Positions 54,698 through 63,589 of a stretch of 64,000 nt of DNA are shown here, one piece after another. The notes beneath the pieces are model-generated. The model worked only from the letters and a program-made list of their open reading frames with translations, searched no databases and was not told the DNA's origin. Position numbers and translations under genes: made by a program. The first letter of the stretch is position 1, and each line of letters begins with the position of its first letter. Origin of the DNA: Sulfobacillus acidophilus DSM 10332 (GTDB lineage: Bacteria; Bacillota; Sulfobacillia; Sulfobacillales; Sulfobacillaceae); contig CP003179.1 in assembly GCA_000237975.1 (NCBI GenBank), positions 558,001 through 622,000 of the forward strand, read 5' to 3'.

Positions 54698-55016
54698 GGC
54701 AGGCCCATTAGAGATTCGACTTTAGGCAATGATGTCGCCTGTTTTTCAGGTGTTACGTCAGACGGGGAGCTGTGATCTCATTGACTTCCCCAATGCCTGA
54801 TACAGAACCGGATTTAATAGGGCTTGATCCGTTCCCGTTCCGGCCTTCGCCAAATCCTGCTTGTGTAGCAAAGGGGAGCACCGAAGGCGTCATTTCGAGG
54901 CGACCGCCTCCCAATCAGGGAACGGTGCCTGTTGTGGCCTTCTGCTCCCCTAAGTTCGGTAAGACGATAGGCACGTGCCGGTTATGTGGAATAATCCGGA
55001 TTTGTAACCGGGGTCA
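54698..55016. other. no supported gene
   Basis: Spacer between two convergent units. No clear terminator or open frame. Confidence 0.45.
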
Positions 55017-56240
55017 TTATTCCGAAACGATATTACTGCGGAGGACAGGCTGCGTGAACAATGTCAGCAGAAACGAGAGGAGGCTCGTTAGGCCCAAAGT
55101 AATCCATCCGGCCATGACAAACCCGAACGGAATTAAGGCGGCAAATAAGGGGCCGCCTACGAGCGCGCCGACATTAAAGATTAAATAAATCCATCCCGTC
55201 ACGGACCCGGCAATGGCATCATCGGTGGAATCCTGAGCCAATCCGACCGAGAGTCCGACGTAGATGCCCCAGCCAGCCCCAAACAAAAATGTCAAGATGT
55301 AGAGCGGAGTGACGGCGGCCGAAACCGTAAACATCCCGATGCTCCCAATGACAATGAAGAGGGACGCGAGGCTGACCCCGCGTTTACGCCCAATTTTGTC
55401 CGCAATGTAGCCAATGGGAAAAGCGCACAACAGACCGCCTAATCCCCCCATGGAGTAAATACCGGCCGATGTCCCTTGCGGCAAGTGCAGGATATTAATG
55501 AGATAATCGGAGTAGTAGCTGAGGAATCCGAACAATGTGATGCCGAAGAGAAAAATGGCGATGGACAAAATGATGACGTTGCGATTGAATATCCCCGACA
55601 ATTTCAGTTGTTGCCGCTCTAAGACTTTATAGGTTCGGGGAATGAAGATCTGAAAGAGAATGAGGGAGATGATGGCGGCGATCCCCGACAATACAAACGG
55701 TGTTTGATAGTGGGGTAAGAACGGGTTGATTAAATAGGGTCCGACAAAGAGCCCGAGACCGAACAATACCGAAAACACCGATAAGGCGCGCCCGCGCGTT
55801 TCCCAAAAGATATCGCCTAACAAGGCCGCGCCGGCTGGTTGGAAAATGCCCACCCCAAGTCCCACACCGAGTCGGGCAATCCAGAGCTCGACGGGGTTCG
55901 ATACAAATCCGGTCCACACGGTGCAGCCCGCAAACAAGAGGATGGAGGCCATGACCGTATACTTGACCGGTGTTCGGTCGAAGAGATACCCACCTAGCAT
56001 ACTAAACACGGCAATACCTAGCGCAAACCCGGTGGCCACATTCCCGAGCAAAGCGGGTGTGCCGTGTACATTGTGGACAATGTAGGGCGCTCCGTAGGTA
56101 AAGAGGTTGGTGTCAAAGCCTTCAAGAAAGGCGGGAATGGCGGCTACGATCAGAATGAGAATAAACCGTCCCGGACTTTGGCGCGAAACGGATCGAACCG
56201 TTTCGACATGAGAGGGATTGAACGCGTTCTCGCGAGCCAT
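55017..56240 (-). CDS. MFS transporter
   Basis: 407 residues, twelve helices, intact. Motif A in the first half is GGYLFDRTPVKYTV and its repeat in the second is GYIADKIGRKRGVSL. The N-terminal FLEGFDTNLFTYGAPYI, with Asp in helix 1, is typical of the aromatic acid/sugar-type (AAHS/SP) importers. TAGGAGGTATTACG precedes the ATG. Sitting last in a cluster with two M20 amidohydrolases, it probably imports their substrate. Confidence 0.88.
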   Translation of the reverse strand: MARENAFNPSHVETVRSVSRQSPGRFILILIVAAIPAFLEGFDTNLFTYGAPYIVHNVHGTPALLGNVATGFALGIAVFSMLGGYLFDRTPVKYTVMASILLFAGCTVWTGFVSNPVELWIARLGVGLGVGIFQPAGAALLGDIFWETRGRALSVFSVLFGLGLFVGPYLINPFLPHYQTPFVLSGIAAIISLILFQIFIPRTYKVLERQQLKLSGIFNRNVIILSIAIFLFGITLFGFLSYYSDYLINILHLPQGTSAGIYSMGGLGGLLCAFPIGYIADKIGRKRGVSLASLFIVIGSIGMFTVSAAVTPLYILTFLFGAGWGIYVGLSVGLAQDSTDDAIAGSVTGWIYLIFNVGALVGGPLFAALIPFGFVMAGWITLGLTSLLSFLLTLFTQPVLRSNIVSE

Positions 56241-56299
56241 CGTAATACCTCCTATAATTTTTCTTTCGATCTAAGTTGCCGGGGCGCCGGTCAATTCCG

Positions 56300-57475
56300 T
56301 TATCGCGGGGGCTCGTCAACAATCGCCTCGCGGATCATGGCGAGGATGGTTTGGGCCATAATCCAGACGCCGAGCGGCATGACGGATTCATCAAACGTAA
56401 ATCGACTGTGGTGATGAGGATACGGATTGGGACCCGGCTGGGCTCCCAAATGCCAAAAGACCCCTGGCCGTTGCTGGAGGTAATAGGCAAAGTCCTCGCC
56501 TCCCATGCGGACCGGGATGTCGACCCAGACATCGGAACCGCCATATTCTTCAACGACTTGCCGGAGTAATTGGACGTCCTGCGCGGAATTGATAATGCTG
56601 GGATAGCCCCGGGTATACGTCACGGTCCCGGTACACCCGGAAGCCGCCGAGATGCCGTCCACCATTTGGGCCAGCGCCGAGGCAATGCGCTCTTGAACGT
56701 CTGTCCGAAAGGTTCTCACGGTTCCCCGGATTTCGGCTGAGGACGGAATGGCGTTGAATGTCGAGCCGGATTGAACGGATCCGATGGTTACCACAGCCGC
56801 ATCAACGGGATTGGTCATGCGGGAGACAATGGTTTGCATCGCTGTAATTATTTGAGATACTACCGGAATCGGGTCACGCGTCTCGTGTGGGGCCGAACCA
56901 TGGCCCCCCCGTCCTTCGATGCGAATGATAAACCGATCGGAATTGGCGGATTGCACCCCTTCACGGGCGCCAATGCGCCCGCTGGGCAACTCCGCCTGAA
57001 GGTGCAAGCCTGTGACGCGCGAGACCGAGTCCAACACCCCGTCTTGGATCATTTTGAGGGCGCCGCCGGGGTGGCGCTCCTCGGCGGGTTGGAAGATGAG
57101 GCGCGCCTGTCCGCCGTGTTGGGCCACGAGATCGGGGAGAATGGCAGCGACTCCCAGGAGGATGGCGGTATGCCCATCATGACCGCAGGCATGCATCACC
57201 CCCCTGTTCTGAGAACGATAGGGGACTTCCGCCTCTTCATCGATGGGCAACGCATCAATATCGGCACGAGCTAACACACGCGGACCGGAGGTTCCAATGT
57301 CCACGACCACGCCGGTTTCACCGGCGACATACGGCTTAAGCCCCAATCGGGTCAATTGCTCCCGGATAAAGGATTGGGTACGAAATTCTTCATAACCCAG
57401 TTCAGGATGTTGGTGAAGATGACGACGCCACGCGATTAACTGCGGAAGCAGCTGCTGGACGGTGTCCGGGATTAT
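56300..57475 (-). CDS. M20D-family amidohydrolase, possible AUA start
   Basis: About 391 codons; a zinc amidohydrolase that removes acyl groups from N-acyl amino acids or similar amides. Metal-site motifs: MHACGHDGHTA, FQPAEERHPGG, GLHLQAELPSG; lid domain GGHGSAPHETRDPI; C-terminal MGGEDFAYYL. In frame upstream of the TTG at 57355 the sequence LLPQLIAWRRHLHQHPELGY is clearly family N-terminus, yet the only codon at the right distance (seven bases) from AGGAGG is ATA at 57475, overlapping the upstream stop. Either AUA starts translation or an ATG has mutated. Confidence 0.85.
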   Translation of the reverse strand: MIPDTVQQLLPQLIAWRRHLHQHPELGYEEFRTQSFIREQLTRLGLKPYVAGETGVVVDIGTSGPRVLARADIDALPIDEEAEVPYRSQNRGVMHACGHDGHTAILLGVAAILPDLVAQHGGQARLIFQPAEERHPGGALKMIQDGVLDSVSRVTGLHLQAELPSGRIGAREGVQSANSDRFIIRIEGRGGHGSAPHETRDPIPVVSQIITAMQTIVSRMTNPVDAAVVTIGSVQSGSTFNAIPSSAEIRGTVRTFRTDVQERIASALAQMVDGISAASGCTGTVTYTRGYPSIINSAQDVQLLRQVVEEYGGSDVWVDIPVRMGGEDFAYYLQQRPGVFWHLGAQPGPNPYPHHHSRFTFDESVMPLGVWIMAQTILAMIREAIVDEPPR

Positions 57476-58659
57476 GAGCAGGCCTCCTCTTGAGAAGCCG
57501 GTTCGAGCGTCAAGAAAGACAACGCCGTTTCGGCCAATAAAGCGACGCCGATGGGGAGGGCGTCTTCATCCAAGGTAAACCGGGGATGATGATGCGGATA
57601 TATGGCGCCCACTGCCGGGTTCCGACAACCGAGCATCAGAAAAGCCCCGGGGATCCGTTCCAGATAATAGGCGAAATCTTCGCCGGCCAGAAGGGGCGCG
57701 GGATGACGCATGGCACTGGCGCCCCACACTCTGGATATGATCCGTTCAACGGCTTCGATTTCGGGGAGCGTATTGACTACGCTGGGATACCCTCGTTGAT
57801 AGTGAAGGGTTCCGTTGCTTTCGTAGGCTTGGCCGATGTGGTCCACGAGGCCTTTGAGGCGCGCTTCTATTCGTGCCCGGTCTTGGGCATGAAACGTACG
57901 AACCGTACCGGTTAATTCCACCCGAGGAGCGATGATATTGAAATTGCTGCCGCCATGAATGGTGCCGATAGTGACTACGGCCGCGTTGTTCGGGCGAATG
58001 TTACGACTGACAATGGTCTGTACGCTCATCACCAGATCGGCGGCGGCGACCACGGGATCGACGGCACTTTCCGGCTGGGATCCATGGCCGCCTTTGCCTT
58101 CGAGGATCACGGTAAAAGCATCGGCACTGGCAGTTACTGGGCCAGGCGTGACGCCGATAAGGCCGGTGTCCAGGTCCGACGATAGATGTAGTCCTACCAC
58201 CCGTTCAATACCCTCTAAAGCCCCTTCGGCAATCAGCTTTTGCGCACCTCCCGGCAATTGTTCCTCCGCGGGCTGAAATAAGAGGCGAATCCGGCCGGGT
58301 AGCGGGGTGTGTGTGGCCAACAGTTGCGCAACCCCGAGCAAGATCGCGGTATGCCCGTCATGACCGCAGGCGTGCATCACGCCGGGATGTTGAGAGCGAA
58401 AGGGCGCGTCCGATTCTTCCTGCAAAGGTAACGCATCGATATCGGCTCGAATAGCCACACTGTGGGGACCGTCGCCGATATCCACCAGAATTCCGGTATC
58501 GCCTACGGCGTACGGCGCGAGCCCGATGGCCGTCAATTGTTGCATTAAATACCGTTGCGTTTCATATTCGCGAAAGCTGAGTTCGGGAAATTGATGTAAA
58601 TAGCGGCGCCAAGCCACGAGTTGCGGGCGAAGTTCTTGGGCTCTCGTGAATAATGACAT
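57472..58659 (-). CDS. M20D-family amidohydrolase
   Basis: 395 residues from the ATG at 58659 (GGGAGGGA upstream). Same family as the next gene: LHQFPELSFREYETQ, MHACGHDGHTAILLGVAQLL, FQPAEEQLPGGAQK, GLHLSSDLDTG, GGHGSQPESAVDP, LAGEDFAYYLERIPGAF. The two are tandem paralogues and overlap by four bases. Likely substrates are N-acyl-amino acids or related amides delivered by the MFS importer. Confidence 0.92.
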   Translation of the reverse strand: MSLFTRAQELRPQLVAWRRYLHQFPELSFREYETQRYLMQQLTAIGLAPYAVGDTGILVDIGDGPHSVAIRADIDALPLQEESDAPFRSQHPGVMHACGHDGHTAILLGVAQLLATHTPLPGRIRLLFQPAEEQLPGGAQKLIAEGALEGIERVVGLHLSSDLDTGLIGVTPGPVTASADAFTVILEGKGGHGSQPESAVDPVVAAADLVMSVQTIVSRNIRPNNAAVVTIGTIHGGSNFNIIAPRVELTGTVRTFHAQDRARIEARLKGLVDHIGQAYESNGTLHYQRGYPSVVNTLPEIEAVERIISRVWGASAMRHPAPLLAGEDFAYYLERIPGAFLMLGCRNPAVGAIYPHHHPRFTLDEDALPIGVALLAETALSFLTLEPASQEEACS

Positions 58660-58752
58660 AAAATAAAATCCCTCCCAAGGGCATTGTCTCTGCGAAGTGC
58701 TTTTTTGGTCTATAGAATGAATTCTAATTCTTATAATCAAAATTGGAGTGGA

Positions 58753-60327
58753 TTACAGATGGACGCGGATCCCGGCAAGAAATGCCCATCGCAGGAGGAT
58801 CGCCGCCTGGTCATCAAGAGGACGGTTCCACCGTCTGCGGGCTTTGTCTAGTCGGTACCGAATGGTATTCGGATGGGTATGCAGGATTGCAGCGGTCCGT
58901 TCCGGGGAACGCTCCGAAAATATCCAGGTTTTGAGGGTCGTGAGCAGTTCGGGATCCTCTTGAAAGGGCGCGACAACGGTCTCATGAAAACGCTGGCGAA
59001 ACGCGTCAGGGATCCCGGCCATGAACGAGATATCAGGATAATCGCAGAGGCATGTCGCATGCGTCACCGGCGGGTAACCCAACTGTCGGGACGATGCGGA
59101 TAGCATTAACACGCCCGATAATTCCTGCGGTAAATCCTGGAGGGAATCTGCAGGTGAACCAATAATCATACGGGTCTCTCGCGGCAGCGATTGCTGCAGG
59201 ATTTGCCATGTGGATTCGGGCATCATGAGGAGAAGGTCCTGCTCTCGTTGCATCAACGGAATGTTGGTGTGTTCAATGACACCGCGTACCGCGTCGACCG
59301 TTGTGTCCTGAATGAGCCCTATGGCCAGGCGAACGGCGTGCATGCCGTACTGGGTTAATAGCGCGTCAACGGCCGCATAATCTCGTTCCCACAATCGGCG
59401 AAACGCTTCGGATTGAACCCGTAAGCGTTCTTGTTGGCGGGCGGTATCTTTGAGAAACTCTAGCGCAATTAAGGGTAATGCCTGTTCCACGGTCAAACGC
59501 TCGACGCCTTGTAGGGGCCCGGCAATCTGCAACTCGCCTAATAGGTCTTGTCCTGCACTAATCGCCAAGGACACGGGATCTTGGATGATGCCCCGCATAG
59601 CTTTAACGTCTCCCTGGGCGTCGAGGAGCCGATAGGGTCGTCGAATCGCGGTCCATACGGCATGCATGAGATGTTCAAAATTGCCTTGGGGGGACATCAT
59701 GCTGGCTAAGAGCCGCTGTTGAATCGTCATGGTGTGTTGTAATTGCTGCGAGAGAGCGCGGATTTCCTGATATTCTTCGGCGTTTAACACGGCGACGGCG
59801 GCATGATCGGCCAAGGACGAGGCGACCGCCAAATCAACCGGGGTAAAGTCTCGGTCGGTATCGTAATTGTCGATGACCAGCACCCCTAGCAGGCGATCGT
59901 CCGTCGCCAACGGGACAGCCAGTGAACTGCGCAGGGGATTATCGGGCCGTCTAATGGCCTGGCGAACGGCTTGGTCATGTTCTGGAGCCAGATTGCTTTG
60001 CGCGGCGCGGATTGCCTCGGGGTTTGGCAGTAATAGGGGCTTTCGCGCAACAAATGTCTTTCCGGTAATTGATTCGCCCGGTTTCAATTGGACCTCCTGC
60101 AATGCCGACAAGTCAAAACCCGTACCGCCAACCGGGACTAATGCATTACATTCCGGACGATAAAGAAAGACGCAAACAAAATCCGCACCTGGGATGAGCG
60201 TGGTGCTTCCGTGTAATAAATCCTCAAGCAATGCTGCCATGTCGCGCCGGGTGGTGAGCCGTCGCGTCAAGGTCAAGAGCCGTTCCATCCTTTCGGGCGG
60301 TACGCCCGTAAACTTGCTCTCTACCAT
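58753..60327 (-). CDS. GAF-domain PucR-type regulator
   Basis: 524 residues. An N-terminal GAF domain (about residues 25-185: GADFVCVFLYRPE, LRSSLAVPLATDDRLLGVLV) is followed by a long central domain and the PucR C-terminal helix-turn-helix (SPERTAAILHTHPNTIRYRL). PucR family members activate catabolic genes on sensing intermediates. It is the first gene before the two amidohydrolases, 93 bp apart on the same strand, and is their probable regulator. Confidence 0.9.
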   Translation of the reverse strand: MVESKFTGVPPERMERLLTLTRRLTTRRDMAALLEDLLHGSTTLIPGADFVCVFLYRPECNALVPVGGTGFDLSALQEVQLKPGESITGKTFVARKPLLLPNPEAIRAAQSNLAPEHDQAVRQAIRRPDNPLRSSLAVPLATDDRLLGVLVIDNYDTDRDFTPVDLAVASSLADHAAVAVLNAEEYQEIRALSQQLQHTMTIQQRLLASMMSPQGNFEHLMHAVWTAIRRPYRLLDAQGDVKAMRGIIQDPVSLAISAGQDLLGELQIAGPLQGVERLTVEQALPLIALEFLKDTARQQERLRVQSEAFRRLWERDYAAVDALLTQYGMHAVRLAIGLIQDTTVDAVRGVIEHTNIPLMQREQDLLLMMPESTWQILQQSLPRETRMIIGSPADSLQDLPQELSGVLMLSASSRQLGYPPVTHATCLCDYPDISFMAGIPDAFRQRFHETVVAPFQEDPELLTTLKTWIFSERSPERTAAILHTHPNTIRYRLDKARRRWNRPLDDQAAILLRWAFLAGIRVHL

Positions 60328-60694
60328 TCATACTCCTTTCGAAAATTCTAATCTACAAACCCGCAGTGAATTCATGGTTTACCACAATCTACCACAATTA
60401 CGGTAAGCGTTGCTGAATTCGCGGGCAAAGTTTTCTTAAATCTGGTGTATTGCATTGAATCGGATGTTCGGTGGGCGGTTGTAACACTGATCTGTAGTGG
60501 TCCCCAAAAACTAGACTGTAACAGCCAGGCTAACTTGTCCGAAATCTGATGGCGTTCGGTGTCCGGGAGTTGACGACCGACCTTGACCACACGTTTGGGA
60601 GGTATGGCAAGGTGAGCGTTATGGAAAGTGAAACGCCCTAGACCCAAAAGAACAACGTTCCTACGGGTCCAGAGCTTGACATAAAAAAACGGAC
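60328..60694. other. no gene; stray IS3 end
   Basis: Contains a 22-bp copy of the type-3 IS3 end (TGGTCCCCAAAAACTAGACT) at about 60498 and otherwise no coding signal. It is the downstream flank of the recombinase genes. Confidence 0.5.
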
Positions 60695-61727
60695 TTAATG
60701 TCCCAGCGACTTCAACCATACGAGGAGTTCGGTGTTTTCCTGCCACGGAGGCATCGTGACCGATGCCTCCGTCGGGTAAGCTGATTCCAAGGCGTGTCGC
60801 TTCATCTCACTGTCGGCACGCGCATAGACCTCCGTGGTACTAATGCTCACATGTCCTAACAAAACGCGAATATACACTAAGTTCACGCCCGCTTGCAGCA
60901 GATGCATGGCCTTGCTGTGCCGAAACACATGAGGGGACACCGTGTCCGGGATTCCCTCGGGATGTTGAACCCGCGCTTGTTCCACGTACTTCTTGACGAT
61001 AAAGGTAATACCTGCGCGGGTGAGCTTCTCCCCGGAGCGGCTGGGAAACAGGGGATGAGGCCCGTGCCCGGGATCGTCCAACCTTATTTCCGCCATGTAT
61101 TGCCCGAGCAAGGCGGCGGTAGGGGTCATCAGTGGAACAATTCGCGACTTACGACCTTTTCCTGTGAGTTGGATCGTGGCCGGTTGCACCAACCGAACGT
61201 CCTCGGGTCCGTAAATCCGCGATTTCTTGGACCCGTGCTCCGGTATCATATAGTACACTGAGCAGCACCAAGTCCCGGCGACCCGCACGGGTCGCGGGAT
61301 TCGGCATCGCAAGGACAGCCTGTACGGCGTCCAAGGTGAAGTAGTTCATCACCGCCTGCGGTTGGCGTTTTCGCGGCATGGCCAGGATCTGTTGCCACTG
61401 ATGTAACCGCTCCGGTACCGCTGTCTCCAAATATCGAACAAATGCATGGAGGGCCGCCATGCGCTGATTGCGGGTGGCCACGGAAGAGTGCCGAGTCCCT
61501 TCCAACCAGCTGAGAAACGCCTCAATTCGGTCGATGGTCACCATATCCAAGACGCGCTATTCCGGGACGATGTGTTGCGATCCCTCACAAAACTGGAGAA
61601 ACAATGTGAAGGTATCCCGGTACGATCGTACAGTAAGGGGACTCGCTCCGCGCCGAGCGGGGAGATATTGGCCCAAATAGTGACTCAGCTGATAGGCAAA
61701 GTCGGTGGGTCGACGCGTCATTCCCAT
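60695..61727 (-). pseudogene. tyrosine recombinase, third-type gene of a recombinase trio, broken
   Basis: About 343 codons from the ATG at 61727, which overlaps the stop of the recombinase gene upstream. SAM-like N-terminal domain: FAYQLSHYLGQYLPARRGAS, LTVRSYRDTFTLFLQFC. Catalytic part: YDTGARVQEIADLR, TGKGRKSRIVPL, HVFRHSKAMHLLQAG, LGHVSISTTEVYARAD, giving R, K, HxxR, H and Tyr. Lesions: TAG at 61557-61559 and a one-base shift near 61205. Confidence 0.8.
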
Positions 61728-62030
61728 GCGACCTCCGGAATGACCCACCCGGCCGCTATATCGAGCGTCTGCCGGAGTTCGGGAAAGGTGTCCGCCGTGA
61801 GGCGGACGTATTGTTCCGTCGCCGCTACGGAAGCGTGGCCCAGATAAGCTGACAACACGGGAAGCATAGCATGGATGTCGACTTGCCGATCAATGGCGGC
61901 CTTCAGGGTGTGTACGGCAAATGAATGCCGGAGGTCATGGACACGAGGTCCCTGCCCCTTGCCGCGATGCGGAATTCCCGCGTACCACAGAATCTCCCGA
62001 AAGCGGCGATAGATGTTGTCCGCCGAAATC
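61718..62030 (-). pseudogene. tyrosine recombinase, C-terminal fragment
   Basis: About 100 residues with RVHDLRHSFAVHTLKAAID and YLGHASVAATEQYVRLTADT, the second half of the catalytic domain including the Tyr. The N-terminus is replaced at about 62030 by the end of a type-2 IS3 copy. Overlap with the next recombinase gene is typical of recombinase-in-trio (RIT) elements. Confidence 0.75.
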
Positions 62031-62632
62031 GCGGGCCAGCACCCAATAGATGGACGATCCTGAACAACCCATCCTTTGTCAAGGACTTTCACGGCGATGG
62101 GAATTATTCCTATTCGTTTGGCATGTTCTGGATTAACACCGGACGGGCGGAATGGGCGGAGCCATCCCCTTCAGGGCCCAAGCATAGAACTGGGCCGGCG
62201 GCCAATCCTGTAAACTGCCATGCATCCGTCGTTCGTTGTAAAACGTAATCCATCGGGCAATCGCCTCATAGGCTTCCGCTAGCGTGTGAAACACTTGATT
62301 GCCAAGACATTCCGCTTCCAAGACGCTGTGCCAGGACTCAATATGGGCGTTGCGGTTGGGCGTCGCATGGGGGATGCGTTCGTGGACTAATCCCCAGGCC
62401 TCGACCCCGGCCGCCCAGACCTGGGCGGTAAATTGGGGGCCATTGTCCGTGCGGATTACCGGGGCCACGCCCGGTGCCCAGTGCGGTTGGCGTTGGGCCA
62501 CGGCCCGTTGAAGGGCGCGGAGCGCCTGCTCGGCGGTGCACGTCCAGCCGATATGGTAACTGAGGATCGACCGGTCAAACACATCCATGACGCTGCAGAG
62601 ATAGAAAAAGCGATCCTGTCCCGTGACATAAG
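62030..62632 (-). mobile_element. IS3 (type 2) copy with its orfB cut by a group II intron
   Basis: Nearly identical over about 600 bp to 19418-20017, with only a few substitutions. The orfB C-terminal part (62133-62632) encodes the second Asp and the Glu of the DDE set. Homology stops after GTGACATA, where the intron's 3' end begins. Confidence 0.85.
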
Positions 62633-62685
62633 GTAGAGTAAGAGACAGGGCGCATCTCCGGGATGTTTCCCTGCCTCTCCTCTCC

Positions 62686-62719
62686 GAACCGGACATGCAC
62701 CTCTCGGCGCATCCGGCTC
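62686..62719 (-). ncRNA. group II intron domain V
   Basis: A 34-nt hairpin of canonical length on the minus strand: GAGCCGGATGCGCC, GAGA tetraloop-like turn, GGTGCATGTCCGGTTC. It has the conserved 5' GAGCCG and 3' CGGTTC ends and the internal bulge. Confidence 0.85.
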
Positions 62720-62725
62720 TCCATT

Positions 62726-63589
62726 TCAGTGTTGCACAGCAATAGCAACATCACGATAGCGCGAAGTGAGAAGAGGTGGTGTCGGGTCATGGGTCAGGAT
62801 ATAGGGATTCCGTGGCGGGTTGTGCCAGCGGAATTGGCCCTTGCGACTCGAAGCGAGCCGTCGAAGAGTAACCGTGCCCCATTGGCCATCCGGCCATCGC
62901 CCCGTCACCACCCACGTTTTGGCCGCGCCGGGTTGCGGTGCGCGGACATGACGGGCGAGCTCCCGGGCGACGCCGCTTCGGTATTTGCGTGCCATCCAAC
63001 GAGCCAGCTTCCAGAACACGAGGTGGTCGATACGCCGATAGACCATGGCGGTATAATCGGTGTATTGGTAGAAGTTCGCCCAACCTGCCAACTGGTGATT
63101 GAGATGGTCGACCAGTTCAAGGTGATTACGAGAGTAATCCGTCGACAACTCCGCTACTAAGCGGTCGGCCAAGCGTCGATACCGCTCCCATGGAATCTGG
63201 GTGACGGGGCGTTTGCGACCAGCGGGTCCCCGCTTGCGGATGATGCGATAGCCAAGGAACTCGAACCCATCGTCCACATGGGTGATATGGGTTTTCTCCA
63301 TGTTGAGCGTGAGCTTCAACGTGTCTTCAAGAAAATTCCGGCAGGCTAACCGCACCGCTTCCGCGTGTTGGCGGGTTCCTTTGACGATGACCACAAAATC
63401 ATCCGCGTAACGGAAGTACGAGACCGCCGGACGCCATTGGCGCTGCTCGCGCAGCGCAATCGGCCGTTGGCGGGAAATCCCGTCATTCCACTGCCAGCGG
63501 TCGCGTTTGGCTTTCGTGCCACAATACTGCTGCTCCATCCACTGGTCGAACGCATGCAGCATGATATGGGACAGCAGTGGGGACTATAG
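62726..63589 (-). pseudogene. group II intron reverse transcriptase/maturase, C-terminal part
   Basis: About 287 codons. The RT catalytic motif YADD is present (SYFRYADDFVVIVKG), followed by LTLNMEKTHITHVDDGFEFLG (key residues K-T and FLGY) and the maturase domain X (HLNHQLAGWANFYQYTDYTA). The fingers domain upstream of PLLSHIMLHAFDQWM is missing, so it cannot work alone. No HNH endonuclease domain is seen. Confidence 0.85.

Larger units (their letters stand above)
62633..63589 (-). mobile_element. group II intron, 5'-truncated
   Basis: The 3' part of a group II intron: the C-terminal half of its reverse transcriptase, domain V, and a domain VI stem with a bulged-A-type stretch before the 3' end (CTCTTACTCTACC). 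The 5' ribozyme domains are lost; a type-3 IS3 element takes over at 63590. Confidence 0.85.

Noticed and set aside
54772-55188. Plus-strand 138-codon frame
   Set aside because: Largely antisense to the end of the well-supported MFS gene at 55017-56240.
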